This document shows, piece after piece, positions 27,328-36,526 of a stretch of 64,000 bases of DNA. This DNA is from Tenacibaculum agarivorans (GTDB lineage: Bacteria > Bacteroidota > Bacteroidia > Flavobacteriales > Flavobacteriaceae): positions 62,001 through 126,000 of the forward strand of contig NZ_MSMP01000008.1 in NCBI RefSeq assembly GCF_001936575.1, in the 5' to 3' direction. Under the pieces are notes generated by a model. That model saw nothing but the letters and a program-made list of their open reading frames with translations, was not told where the DNA came from and did not search any database. The translations under genes and the position numbers were made by a program. Each line of letters opens with the position of its first letter. Positions within the stretch are counted from its first letter, which is position 1.

Positions 27328-28146
27328 TTATTCCTTTTTTTCTTCTGATCCTGATGACTCTTCAAGTTTCTTTTTCTTAGCTTCTTCTCTTGCCTTTTTT
27401 AAAGCTTCTTTCTTCTCTAATAACAATCTTCTTTTTTCTTCTCTAGCCTTTAAGCGCTCTTGCCTTTTTTCTTCAATGGCTTTTAATTTAGCTTCTCGGT
27501 CACTTAATCTTTTTTGTTTTAAAGCTTCTTTCTTTGCTTCTCTAGCCTTAGCTTCTTCAGATTTTCCTTCGCTATCTAATAGCTTCTTTCTTTCAGCTAT
27601 CTTATCACGCTTGTCTTGCTTTTTTACATCTATTTTAATGAGTTTTAAAACTAGTGGGCTAATATCGTGTTTTTTATTAGAATATAACATCACCAACTCA
27701 CTTGATTTGTCAAAAACAAAATCATATTTTTTTCTTGAAGCTATTGTTTGAATAGCATTATAAACTTGATCTTGGATAGGTTGAATTAACTTCTTTCTCA
27801 TGATATACATATCACCATCAGGTCCAAAGTATAATGATTCAAGTTTTCTAAGTGCTTGTTGTTTAACTTCAATATCCTCTTCGCGTTCTTCAATTAACTC
27901 TTGAGTTAAAATAGCTTTTTCGTTAGACAAATCAGTTTTCATTACTTCAATTTGTCTAGCCTCTTTATCTAAATTAGCTCTCCATTTGGCAACTTTATCA
28001 TTTAAGGCGTTTTGAGCTTCTATATATTGTGGAATACTTTGTAAAATGTAATCCATGTCTATGTAAGCAAGCCTTTGATTTCTTTGCGCACTGCAAATAC
28101 TTATTACAAAAAGTAAAAGAACGAAGGTTAAATTAATTTTTTTCAT
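27328..28146 (-). CDS. OmpH/Skp-family chaperone with lysine-rich C-terminal extension
   Basis: 272 residues. Signal peptide 1-20 (ISICSAQ), a Skp-type core (AYIDMDYILQSIPQY, long coiled coil to about 100, YDFVFDKSSELVMLYSNKKHDIS), then about 90 extra residues of alternating K/R and E/A (EEKRRLLLEKKEALKKAREE) predicted as a single long helix. Usual Skp proteins are about 160-180 residues, so the tail is an addition. It lies 61 bases after bamA and 51 bases before the second Skp gene. Confidence 0.88.
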   Translation of the reverse strand: MKKINLTFVLLLFVISICSAQRNQRLAYIDMDYILQSIPQYIEAQNALNDKVAKWRANLDKEARQIEVMKTDLSNEKAILTQELIEEREEDIEVKQQALRKLESLYFGPDGDMYIMRKKLIQPIQDQVYNAIQTIASRKKYDFVFDKSSELVMLYSNKKHDISPLVLKLIKIDVKKQDKRDKIAERKKLLDSEGKSEEAKAREAKKEALKQKRLSDREAKLKAIEEKRQERLKAREEKRRLLLEKKEALKKAREEAKKKKLEESSGSEEKKE

Positions 28147-28207
28147 TATTTATAATGTATTTAGAAAAAACCGTGCCAAAAAACCAAACTCTTGCAAATG
28201 TAGTATT

Positions 28208-30769
28208 TTAGAACTGTCTTCCAATGATAAAATGCGTCTGCCAACCAGATTTTTCTGTAAATCCTGGTAGAGGATCAAATCCATGAGCGAAATCTATACC
28301 TAATAAACCGAAAGCAGGCATAAAAATTCTAACCCCTAATCCAGCAGAACGTTTTAACTCAAACGGATTAAATGTACTAAAATTGTCATAAGCATTTCCA
28401 GCTTCTAAAAAGCCTAAAGTATATATAGATGCACTTGGTTTATCTGTAATTGAATAACGTAATTCTAATTGGAACTTATTGTAAATAGATCCTCCATTAG
28501 CAGAAGAGATTCTTTGGTTTTGATATCCACGTAAACCTACAATTTCTCTACCGTCTAATTGTCCTTGAGCAATACCATCACCACCAACAAAATAACGCTC
28601 TACAGGAGTTAATCCTAAATCATCATTATATGATCCTAAAAATCCCATTTCAAAGTTAGACATTAATACTAACTTGTTAGCTAAAGATGTATACCATTTC
28701 CCTTTAGCTGATAATTTATAGTATTCTAACCACTTAAATCGATCTGCTAAAAAGTCTTGAAACTCACTTTCAGTTAAACCGTCAGAACTATTTGATAAAT
28801 CTTTACCATTAATTAAAGAGTAAGGTAAAGTAGCTTTTGCCCTTATGCTGAACTCAGAACCATAAGTTGGGAAAATTAAACTTGGTCCAGCTGAGTTTCT
28901 ACTCAATGCTATAGTATATGCTAAGTTGTTTAAGTCCCCATTACTTAAAATAGCGTTAGAAGACCCAACTCGGTATTGGAAGTTGTTTAATCCAATTCTT
29001 TGATAACTTATACTTTGAGAAAGTGAGAAGAAATCATCAGGCCACTGTAATCTTTTTCCAAGTCCAACTGTTGCTCCAAAAATATCTAAACTTCTATCAC
29101 GATTAACCTGTCTAGTTTGAAAATCAAATTGAAACTGATTTGAGTAGAAGAAAGAGAATTGTAAAGATTGAGGTTTTTTACCACCTAACCAAGGCTCAGA
29201 AAAAGATAAACTATAGGTACTATTGGTTCTACTTGCCTGTAATCGTAAAGATAAACTTTGTCCATCTCCCATAGGAAGAGGTTGGTAAGCATCTTTATTA
29301 AAAATGTTACGGATAGAGAAGTTGTTAAATGAAAGTCCTAATGTACCGATGAAAGCACCACCACCAAAACCTCCTTGAAGTTCTATTTGGCTTCCTCCTT
29401 TTTCAACAACCGCAAATTCTACATCAGCTGTCTTATTTTGATAATCAGGTTTTACATCAGGAGTTACATTTGTATCAAAGAATCCTAACTGACCAATTTC
29501 ACGAATAGATCTGATAATATTCTGTCTACTAAATAAATCACCTGGTTTTACACGAAGTTCTCTATAAATAACATGATCATTGGTTTTATCATTACCAACA
29601 ACAGTAACTTTTCGAATAGTAGCCGGTTCATCTTCTCTAATTCTAATTTCTACAGTAATAGAATCATTTTGAACTCTTGTTTCTACAGCATTTACAGAAG
29701 AGAATAAATAACCGTTATTGTGATATAATGTCTGAATGTCTTGTGAATCAGGTGTTCCATCTCCAGAAATTCTTTCTTTAAGAACTTTTCCGTTGTAAAC
29801 GTCCCCTTTTTCTATTCTTAAGTAACGTTTTAGGAAATCATCAGTATATTTTTGGTTTCCAACAAAAAGAATATCGCTAAATCTGTATTGTCTACCTTCC
29901 TCTAATTCTATTTCAAGATTAATAGTGTTATCATCATTCCAAACTAATCTATTATCTAAAATTCTAGCATCTCTATACCCTAATTCGCTATATCTTTCAA
30001 GTACTGATTCTAAATCTTCTTTAAAATCATCTTCAATATATTTTGAAGATTTCCAAAAACGACCTAAAAATTTTCGTTTGGTATTTTTCATTACACCTCT
30101 TAACTTACCGTTAGAAAGTGCTTCATTACCAATAAAGTTGATGTTTTTAATTTTAATTCGATCACCTCTATCAATATGAATAAACATATCTACGGTATTC
30201 GTATCTGAAGTGTCTTTTTTGGTAGTTAAAGATACTTTAGTTTTTAAGTATCCTTTATCGGTATATTTTTTCTTAAAGTAATTTCTAGTTGTTACAATTA
30301 AGTTGTCCGTTACTTGAATACCTTTTTTTAATTCTGCTTCATTTTGAAGTTCCCTAGCTTTCGCTTTTCTAATACCAGTAATTTTAATATTATTTAGCTT
30401 AGGGAGCTCAATAACATCAAACTGTAGATATATAGTATTACCATCAATTTTAGACAAATAAACATCTACTTCACTAAACTGTTTACTTTCATACAGTTTT
30501 TTAATCGCACTAGTTAGTTTATCTCCCGGAAGTTTTATAGGCTGACCAATAAGTAGTCCTGTATATACTTTAACAGCATCTTCACTAAACTTTTGAAGTC
30601 CAGTTACTGAAATGCCTCCTAAAATATATTCTTTGCCTCTTTCGTAATTAAGTTTAGTTGGTTTTGTTGTTTCACCTGGACTAATAGTGTCTTTAGGTGA
30701 TTCTTCTTGAGCTTTAGCAATTGTAATAAAAGCAATAAAAAATACGATAAAAAATAAACTTTTACCCAT
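28208..30769 (-). CDS. bamA: Outer-membrane protein assembly factor BamA
   Basis: 853 residues from the ATG at 30769, which overlaps the uppS stop by 8 bases (ATGGGTAA). A longer frame from 30799 would lie inside uppS. Signal peptide (FITIAKAQ), five POTRA-like repeats (about 40-440; for example ISVTGLQKFSEDAVKVYTG and ILFVGNQKYTDDFLKRYL), then the Omp85 barrel with the VRGY-type motif (GLRGYQNQR) and a C-terminal F. It is the essential insertase of outer-membrane barrels, with two Skp chaperones just downstream. Confidence 0.95.
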   Translation of the reverse strand: MGKSLFFIVFFIAFITIAKAQEESPKDTISPGETTKPTKLNYERGKEYILGGISVTGLQKFSEDAVKVYTGLLIGQPIKLPGDKLTSAIKKLYESKQFSEVDVYLSKIDGNTIYLQFDVIELPKLNNIKITGIRKAKARELQNEAELKKGIQVTDNLIVTTRNYFKKKYTDKGYLKTKVSLTTKKDTSDTNTVDMFIHIDRGDRIKIKNINFIGNEALSNGKLRGVMKNTKRKFLGRFWKSSKYIEDDFKEDLESVLERYSELGYRDARILDNRLVWNDDNTINLEIELEEGRQYRFSDILFVGNQKYTDDFLKRYLRIEKGDVYNGKVLKERISGDGTPDSQDIQTLYHNNGYLFSSVNAVETRVQNDSITVEIRIREDEPATIRKVTVVGNDKTNDHVIYRELRVKPGDLFSRQNIIRSIREIGQLGFFDTNVTPDVKPDYQNKTADVEFAVVEKGGSQIELQGGFGGGAFIGTLGLSFNNFSIRNIFNKDAYQPLPMGDGQSLSLRLQASRTNSTYSLSFSEPWLGGKKPQSLQFSFFYSNQFQFDFQTRQVNRDRSLDIFGATVGLGKRLQWPDDFFSLSQSISYQRIGLNNFQYRVGSSNAILSNGDLNNLAYTIALSRNSAGPSLIFPTYGSEFSIRAKATLPYSLINGKDLSNSSDGLTESEFQDFLADRFKWLEYYKLSAKGKWYTSLANKLVLMSNFEMGFLGSYNDDLGLTPVERYFVGGDGIAQGQLDGREIVGLRGYQNQRISSANGGSIYNKFQLELRYSITDKPSASIYTLGFLEAGNAYDNFSTFNPFELKRSAGLGVRIFMPAFGLLGIDFAHGFDPLPGFTEKSGWQTHFIIGRQF

Positions 30770-31514
30770 TGGTATCAATCTGTTCACTGGTCTTTCCAAA
30801 TCTTCGTTCTCTATTTTGATAATCTAATATTGCGTCAAATAAATGATCTTTTCTAAAGTCAGGCCACAGTACATCAGTAAAGTAAAGTTCGGCGTAAGCC
30901 ATTTGCCATAGCAAAAAATTACTTATTCTCTGTTCCCCACTTGTGCGTATCATTAAATCAACATCGGGCAAATTAAATGTATATAAATGATTATTTATAA
31001 TTTTTTCGTCAATTTTTTTTATATCAATTTCGTTATTAACAACTTTTTTAGATATGTTTTTGATAGCATTAACAATTTCCTCACGACTACCATAACTTAG
31101 TGCGAATGTTAATGTTATCTTAGTATTTTTACTGGTTTCATCTATGACGTGTTGGAGTACTTTTTGAGCCTTTTTAGGTAGTTGTTCTAAAGCCCCAATA
31201 CTATTTACTTTTATCCCGTTTTTATGAAAATCTGGAAGTTCTTTCTTTAAAGAAGAAATTAAAAGTCCCATTAAAGTGTCTACTTCTAATTTCGGTCTTT
31301 TCCAATTTTCAGTAGAAAAAGCGTAAAGTGTGATAAATTTTGAGCCAATTTCTGAAGCTCCGGCAACTGCCTCTCTAACTGCAGTTAATGCGTTTTTATG
31401 GCCGAAAACACGTTGCATCCCTTTGTTTTTAGCCCAACGACCATTTCCGTCCATAATAACGGCAATATGATTGGGGATTTTATTTAGGTTGATGCTTTGT
31501 AGTTTTTCACTCAT
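30762..31514 (-). CDS. uppS: Undecaprenyl diphosphate synthase (isoprenyl transferase)
   Basis: 250 residues. HIAVIMDGNGRWAKNKG with the catalytic Asp, GHKNA, TLYAFSTENWKRP and RTSGEQRISNFLLWQMAYAELYF are the conserved blocks of cis-prenyltransferases. It makes the C55 carrier for peptidoglycan and other glycans in the cytoplasm at the membrane. The end overlaps bamA; it starts 3 bases after the porG stop, so the genes are coupled. Confidence 0.96.
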   Translation of the reverse strand: MSEKLQSINLNKIPNHIAVIMDGNGRWAKNKGMQRVFGHKNALTAVREAVAGASEIGSKFITLYAFSTENWKRPKLEVDTLMGLLISSLKKELPDFHKNGIKVNSIGALEQLPKKAQKVLQHVIDETSKNTKITLTFALSYGSREEIVNAIKNISKKVVNNEIDIKKIDEKIINNHLYTFNLPDVDLMIRTSGEQRISNFLLWQMAYAELYFTDVLWPDFRKDHLFDAILDYQNRERRFGKTSEQIDTNG

Positions 31515-31517
31515 ATA

Positions 31518-32201
31518 TTATTCCGGTTCTGCATAACAAGCGGGCCTACCAAATGTATAGACAATTGAAAACCCAATAAAGTTGTAAAAATCATTTCCAT
31601 TTCCCGGATTTAAATCTGGGATTACTCCTGCTATATTTTCTGAGGTAAAATCGATATCGTCCTTAAAAGTTAATCGTATTCCTGATTCAACAGCATATGC
31701 TAAATGATCAGAAATTCTACCTTTAAAACCTACTCCCAAAGGTATTGATACACTGAAACTATTCTCTAAATTAATAACACTTCCTGTAGCAGAAACAGGT
31801 GTTTTGTAACTGAAAGCAGCTAACTGTGCTAAAATATAAGGAGTATAGGTTATTCCTAACTCACGAACGTTGTAATCGAAAAAATTAAATTCTATTCCGG
31901 CAGCTAATTCATGAATGTTATTAGTAAACTGTAATCCTCTGCTTTGTCTGAAAGGATTTCCAGAATCTACATCAAAACCTTTTGCTGGTATATAGCTATA
32001 GTTTCCTCTTAAAGCTATTCTTGGATTTAGATTGTACTTGTAGACAAGTCCTCCGGCCAATGCGTTAGGTAATATGTAATTGGTTCTTCCAATATCACCA
32101 ATGAAATTAGAACCACCAATAAATACCCCAACTTCGTGAATTTGGGCAAATGATATACTTGAAATACAAGTTACTATTAATGTTAAAATAATACTCCTCA
32201 T
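31518..32201 (-). CDS. porG: Type IX secretion system protein PorG (DUF6089)
   Basis: 227 residues. Signal peptide 1-19 (SISFAQ), then an eight-strand-like outer-membrane barrel with IHEVGVFIGGSNFIGDIG, ITYTPYILAQ and IGFSIVYTFGRP. The HEVG...GGSxxxGDIG opening and location next to uppS and nadK are characteristic of PorG in Flavobacteriia. PorG is a component of the type IX secretion machinery that exports CTD-tagged proteins and supports gliding. Family recognition rests on the opening motif and synteny. Confidence 0.85.
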   Translation of the reverse strand: MRSIILTLIVTCISSISFAQIHEVGVFIGGSNFIGDIGRTNYILPNALAGGLVYKYNLNPRIALRGNYSYIPAKGFDVDSGNPFRQSRGLQFTNNIHELAAGIEFNFFDYNVRELGITYTPYILAQLAAFSYKTPVSATGSVINLENSFSVSIPLGVGFKGRISDHLAYAVESGIRLTFKDDIDFTSENIAGVIPDLNPGNGNDFYNFIGFSIVYTFGRPACYAEPE

Positions 32202-32309
32202 CTTTAGAAATAGCGTGCAAATATATGGAATTGAATTTGCTTTAAAAAGTTAATAATCTGTCTTTTTTGATTAACTTTATTTTTTGAAATTTATTGTAAT
32301 TTTTATGAT

Positions 32310-33209
32310 TTAAGAAGAATACTTATTTCTAGTATCTTCTCCCCATAATAGTTTTTTTCGTAATGTTTTTAAATAAGATTGATGCTCTAATTGTATTGTT
32401 TTTACAGTAAAAGGAGCCTTTTGAATATGTACTTTAGTCTCTTGAGGTACAGTTGCTATTCTAGAATCTAAAGAAATTAAAAAATCTTTTTCTCTAGCAC
32501 TTACTTCTAATTGGATACTTGTACTTTCAGGAATAACTATAGGTCTGGCATTTAAATTGTGTGGCGCTATTGGTGTAATAACCAATCCAGGTGAATCAGG
32601 TAAAATTACGGGGCCTCCACAACTTAATGAATACCCTGTAGATCCTGTTGGCGTAGAAATGATTAAACCATCCGCCCAATAGTTAGTCAAATACTCATCA
32701 TCTAAATAAGTCTTTACACCAATCATAGAAGTAGTATTTCTTCTAGCAATAGTTACTTCGTTTAATGCAAAGTTTAGCTCAGAAAAAGTATCTGTCTCAG
32801 GTGTAGTTTTTATCTGTAATAATGATCTCTCTTGAAGTGAGTAGTTTCCTTCAACTAAACAAACTACAGCTTCTTTAATTTCTTTCTTTTGAACTGTAGC
32901 TAAAAAACCTAATCTGCCAGTATTGATACCCAAAATAGGGATGTTTAGATCTCTAATATAGGTTACAGCTCTTAATATTGTTCCATCTCCTCCAACAGTA
33001 AATAATACATCAAAAGAATCAGATAAGTCATTAAAATGAGAAAAAACAGGATATTCTTCGGCTAAAAGGTCATGATCTTTTAGAAGCTGGTAATATTCAC
33101 TTTCTATATAGATAGCGACATTATATTTCTCTAAAGATTTAATTAATAATTTAATCTCCTTTTCAGCATTAACAGAGTAAGACTGTGCGTATATGGCTGC
33201 TTTTTTCAA
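32310..33209 (-). CDS. nadK: NAD kinase
   Basis: 299 residues. FTVGGDGTILRAV near 73-83 carries the GGDGT catalytic motif, followed by LGINTGRLGFLA and DGLIISTPTGSTGYSLSCGGP, the NAD-binding blocks. It phosphorylates NAD to NADP in the cytoplasm. It lies 35 bases after the CBS gene and upstream of porG in the conserved minus-strand block. Confidence 0.96.
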   Translation of the reverse strand: MKKAAIYAQSYSVNAEKEIKLLIKSLEKYNVAIYIESEYYQLLKDHDLLAEEYPVFSHFNDLSDSFDVLFTVGGDGTILRAVTYIRDLNIPILGINTGRLGFLATVQKKEIKEAVVCLVEGNYSLQERSLLQIKTTPETDTFSELNFALNEVTIARRNTTSMIGVKTYLDDEYLTNYWADGLIISTPTGSTGYSLSCGGPVILPDSPGLVITPIAPHNLNARPIVIPESTSIQLEVSAREKDFLISLDSRIATVPQETKVHIQKAPFTVKTIQLEHQSYLKTLRKKLLWGEDTRNKYSS

Positions 33210-33244
33210 TAGTTTTAGTTTTAAATGGCGAAGGTTAGATAGGT

Positions 33245-33907
33245 TTACATATCTAAATATTTTTTCAGATAATCTGCTCTGTCTTTCAATTCTTCTAAAT
33301 AGATATCATCTTCATGTTGAGAAATTACTGTGTAGTCGTATCTTCTAAAAGTTTGTATCACTTCGTTAACTTCATTAGAAGATAATTTAATCACTACTTC
33401 TATTGTATCTCTACTTTCTTTAGAAACATATAAACCTAACAATTTAGCTTTATTACTTTCTACAATTTGAGAAACTTGACTCATAGAAAAATCAAGTTTA
33501 GGTTTTGAAACTATTAATGTATCATTATCCTGATGCATAAAAGGACTATCAGCAAAAACATCTAAAATATCTCTTAACTCATAATAACCTATGTAGTTTT
33601 GATTTTTATCTAGAACTGGAATAATATTACAGTCATTTTCAGCAAATAAAGTAATTAGATCTAATAATGTTGTTTTGGTATTGGTGTGGAATTGATGAAG
33701 TAAATACGTATATTCTTTAAGTGATATTTCTTTGTTTTCAATAGTTTGTATATCGTCTTCAGCAAAACAACCAATAAGCTTGTTATTTTCTACAATTGGA
33801 ATATGAGTGATAGGTAAATCTTTACATAAATCTTGAGCAATATACACTGTGTCATCCAATGTAAGTGCCTTTATTTCTTTGAGGATATAGTCATTAATAT
33901 TCATCAC
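33245..33907 (-). CDS. CBS-domain protein
   Basis: 220 residues. Two CBS motifs fill residues about 8-125 (THIPIVENNKLIGCFAEDDI and NIIPVLDKNQNYIGYYELRDIL). A C-terminal ACT-like region with ISQHEDDIYLEELKDRADYL follows. CBS pairs bind adenosyl ligands and sense energy state. The gene starts the nadK-porG-uppS-bamA block, so a link to NAD kinase or envelope growth is possible but not shown. It diverges from pdxJ across 57 bases. Confidence 0.85.
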   Translation of the reverse strand: MMNINDYILKEIKALTLDDTVYIAQDLCKDLPITHIPIVENNKLIGCFAEDDIQTIENKEISLKEYTYLLHQFHTNTKTTLLDLITLFAENDCNIIPVLDKNQNYIGYYELRDILDVFADSPFMHQDNDTLIVSKPKLDFSMSQVSQIVESNKAKLLGLYVSKESRDTIEVVIKLSSNEVNEVIQTFRRYDYTVISQHEDDIYLEELKDRADYLKKYLDM

Positions 33908-33938
33908 TACGAATATAGTTTAAAAACTTTTAATACAT

Positions 33939-33946
33939 TATTTTTG
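33939..33946 (+). promoter_or_regulatory. Candidate -7 box of pdxJ
   Basis: TATTTTTG fits TAnnTTTG and lies 19 bases before the pdxJ start. No TTG is found at the matching -33 position, so the call is tentative. Confidence 0.35.
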
Positions 33947-33964
33947 TAGCCTTAAAATAGAATA

Positions 33965-34678
33965 ATGACAAAGTTAAGCGTAAATATTAACAAAATTGCA
34001 ACATTAAGAAACTCAAGAGGGGGAAATGTGCCAAATCTTCTACAGGTCGCTACAGATATTCAGGAGTTTGGAGCCAATGGAATTACAATACATCCAAGAC
34101 CTGATGAGCGTCATATTCGTTATCAAGATGCTTACGATTTAAAACCAATAGTAACTACAGAATATAATATTGAAGGAAATCCAATTCAAAAGTTTATTGA
34201 TTTGGTCCTGGAGATAAAACCTACTCAAGTTACTTTAGTACCTGATGCTGTAGATGTGCTTACATCTAATGCTGGTTGGGATACTATTAAGCATGAACAC
34301 TATTTAAAAGAAGTGATTTCTGAGTTTAAAAATGCAGGAATTAGAACGTCAATTTTTATTGAAACTGATTTGAAGTTGATTGAAGGTGCTGCTAAAACAG
34401 GAACTGATAGAATTGAATTGTACACCGAAAATTATGCGTCTGAATTTGAAAAAGGAAATAAAGAAGCAATAAAACCATATACCGAAGCTGCAATTTTAGC
34501 ACATGATTTAGGTTTAGGTATTAATGCTGGACATGATTTAAATCTTGAGAATATTAAGTTCTTTAAAGAGAATATTCCAAATTTAGCAGAAGTTTCTATT
34601 GGGCATGCATTAATTTCTGAAAGTATTTATCTGGGAATTCAAAACGTAGTGAATTTGTATCTACATAAATTACAATAA
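33965..34678 (+). CDS. pdxJ: Pyridoxine 5'-phosphate synthase
   Basis: 237 residues. [17 protein letters not shown] at the start, the HPRPDERHI block near 41-49, VTLVPD near 81 and [14 protein letters not shown] near 176-189 identify PdxJ. This cytoplasmic TIM-barrel enzyme condenses 1-deoxyxylulose-5-phosphate with aminoacetone phosphate to make pyridoxine phosphate in vitamin B6 synthesis. The stop and the next start share TAATG, so it is cotranscribed with the hydrolase. Confidence 0.96.
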   Translation: MTKLSVNINKIATLRNSRGGNVPNLLQVATDIQEFGANGITIHPRPDERHIRYQDAYDLKPIVTTEYNIEGNPIQKFIDLVLEIKPTQVTLVPDAVDVLTSNAGWDTIKHEHYLKEVISEFKNAGIRTSIFIETDLKLIEGAAKTGTDRIELYTENYASEFEKGNKEAIKPYTEAAILAHDLGLGINAGHDLNLENIKFFKENIPNLAEVSIGHALISESIYLGIQNVVNLYLHKLQ

Positions 34679-35451
34679 TGAGTGAGATTTTACATAGCAA
34701 GATTGTAGGGGAGGGAAAACCTCTTTTAATTCTTCACGGTTTTTTTGGAATGGGAGATAACTGGAAAAGTCATGCGAATAAGTTTGCTGAAGATGGTTTT
34801 CAAGTACATTTAATTGATCAAAGAAATCATGGTAGAAGCTTTCATGCGGATGAATTTAACTATTCAATTTTAGTTGAAGATTTATTAGGGTATATTCAAT
34901 TTCATAATTTAGAAGAAATTGATCTTATTGGTCATTCTATGGGAGGAAAAACAGCAATGTTATTTGCTACTATGTATCCTGAAAAAATGCATAAGTTAAT
35001 TGTAGCAGATATTGCTCCAAAAGAATATCCACCCCATCATCAAGATATTATTGCAGCTTTAGAGTCTATTGATTTTTCTATTCATCATACAAGAAAACTG
35101 ATTGATAGTAAATTGCAAGAATTGATTCCAGAAGTTGGAGTTAGACACTTTATTTTGAAAAACACCTATAGAAAGACTAAAGATGAATTAGCATTCCGAT
35201 TTAATTTAAAGTCATTATCTGAGAATTACAGCGAGGTTGTTAAAGGTTTACCATCAAATACTGTTTTTAATGGAGAAGTATTGTTTTTAAGAGGAGGTAA
35301 ATCCGGGTATATCTTATCGGAGGATGAACCGCTAGTAAAAATGCATTTTCCAAAGGCTGAAATAGATACGGTTCCAAATGCAGGACATTGGTTGCATGCT
35401 GAAAACCCAACTGATTTTTATACCAAAGCTTTTAACTTTTTAGTGAAATAG
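34678..35451 (+). CDS. Alpha/beta-fold hydrolase (YbfF-like esterase)
   Basis: 257 residues. The oxyanion block LHGFFGMGDNW, DQRNHGRSFH, the nucleophile elbow GHSMGGKTAM (Ser near 91), a catalytic Asp region and the C-terminal His in NAGHWLHAE make a complete triad. It resembles YbfF-type esterases acting on acyl-CoA or carboxyl esters in the cytoplasm. Coupled to pdxJ and followed after 3 bases by a secreted protein gene. The natural substrate is unknown. Confidence 0.87.
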   Translation: MSEILHSKIVGEGKPLLILHGFFGMGDNWKSHANKFAEDGFQVHLIDQRNHGRSFHADEFNYSILVEDLLGYIQFHNLEEIDLIGHSMGGKTAMLFATMYPEKMHKLIVADIAPKEYPPHHQDIIAALESIDFSIHHTRKLIDSKLQELIPEVGVRHFILKNTYRKTKDELAFRFNLKSLSENYSEVVKGLPSNTVFNGEVLFLRGGKSGYILSEDEPLVKMHFPKAEIDTVPNAGHWLHAENPTDFYTKAFNFLVK

Positions 35452-35454
35452 ATC

Positions 35455-36456
35455 ATGAGAAAAATTAAGCATACTGTTTTATTTCTATTATTAGTTGTTT
35501 CAGTGCTCAATGCTCAAAATGCTAATGAAATATTGATAAATGCAAATAATATAGATTACTTAATTAAAGATGATTTTTCCTTAAGCCTAAGTAATCTTAT
35601 ACTTAAAAAGGTTCCGTTTAAAGAATCATACATTAAAGAGAATAAAATAAAATCAATAACTTTAGTTGTAGAAAAGAAAAGAGATACGAACTTAACTAAG
35701 TATAGTTTTAATGCTCAAGGAGGTTTAATTGAAGTTAAAAAGTTTGCTAAAGTAGATGCAGATGTAGAAACATTTAAATTTAATAGTCATTCTGCTGATA
35801 AAGTTATATATAATCAAAGATATATTGGAGAGTACATAGATATGAACTATGATTATGAAGGGAGATATCAAAATGATAAGATTACCTTCTATAAAAATGT
35901 TGAGCGTATTCAAGATGTAACTCTTGAAGATCGAATAAAAAGTACTCAAGAAGGAGAATATATTTTTATAAAAGATGATCTTTTTGTAACAAAGTGTTTC
36001 TTTTATCTAAAAGATGAGGAGTATATAAAAGATGCTAAGTTGCTAAAAAATATCGCTAAAAAAGTTATTAAAGAAAACGAAGCAAATTATCGAAGAGGAG
36101 TTCATTTTCTTTTTCATTATTACAAGGATAATAAATTAGATAAATTGTTAGAGTTTAAAAGTAAAGATGAAGAAGAGAATATTTTACTAAGTAATTTTAC
36201 TTATGATACTAAAGGATTCCTAATTAAGAAAAGTTTAAATAATTTCTTTGCACCTCAAGAAACTATTTTTCAAAATTTTCAATATGATAAAGACGGTTAC
36301 TTATTAATATATTCTTCTAATACTTTTGGAAAAGAGAAAAAATCAATTTTTAGTTATCAAGATAAAAAGATTTTAGAAGTGAAAAATTATGAAGTAAAAG
36401 ATGGAGAACGTTCTTTAAAAAACATAGTAAAGTATTTATATGAATATATGCAATAA
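35455..36456 (+). CDS. Secreted hypothetical protein
   Basis: 333 residues. Signal peptide 1-20 (LVVSVLNAQ), then a lysine-rich, largely beta protein with repeated KD-rich strands (FNAQGGLIEVKKF, YDTKGFLIKKS, YDKDGYLLIYSS). The YD-x-x-G-x-L repeats resemble RHS/YD-like or MORN-like hairpins. I do not recognise the family. It is the last gene of the pdxJ group and is followed by a hairpin. Confidence 0.7.
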   Translation: MRKIKHTVLFLLLVVSVLNAQNANEILINANNIDYLIKDDFSLSLSNLILKKVPFKESYIKENKIKSITLVVEKKRDTNLTKYSFNAQGGLIEVKKFAKVDADVETFKFNSHSADKVIYNQRYIGEYIDMNYDYEGRYQNDKITFYKNVERIQDVTLEDRIKSTQEGEYIFIKDDLFVTKCFFYLKDEEYIKDAKLLKNIAKKVIKENEANYRRGVHFLFHYYKDNKLDKLLEFKSKDEEENILLSNFTYDTKGFLIKKSLNNFFAPQETIFQNFQYDKDGYLLIYSSNTFGKEKKSIFSYQDKKILEVKNYEVKDGERSLKNIVKYLYEYMQ

Positions 36457-36462
36457 ATAAAG

Positions 36463-36500
36463 AAACCTCAGAAATTAATCTAAGGTTCCTTCTTTCAAAA
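36463..36500. terminator. Hairpin between convergent genes
   Basis: AACCTCAGA and TCTAAGGTT pair with one mismatch around a short AT loop, with A-rich and T-rich flanks on both sides, as expected for a two-way terminator. Confidence 0.5.
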
Positions 36501-36526
36501 AGTGTTAAAAGGCGGGTGAGTTATAA

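Noticed and set aside
27314-27751. Long plus-strand frame (145 codons) rich in Ser, Phe and Leu
   Set aside because: It lies antisense to the lysine/glutamate-rich tail of the Skp-like gene; such composition gives open antisense frames. No start context or promoter.
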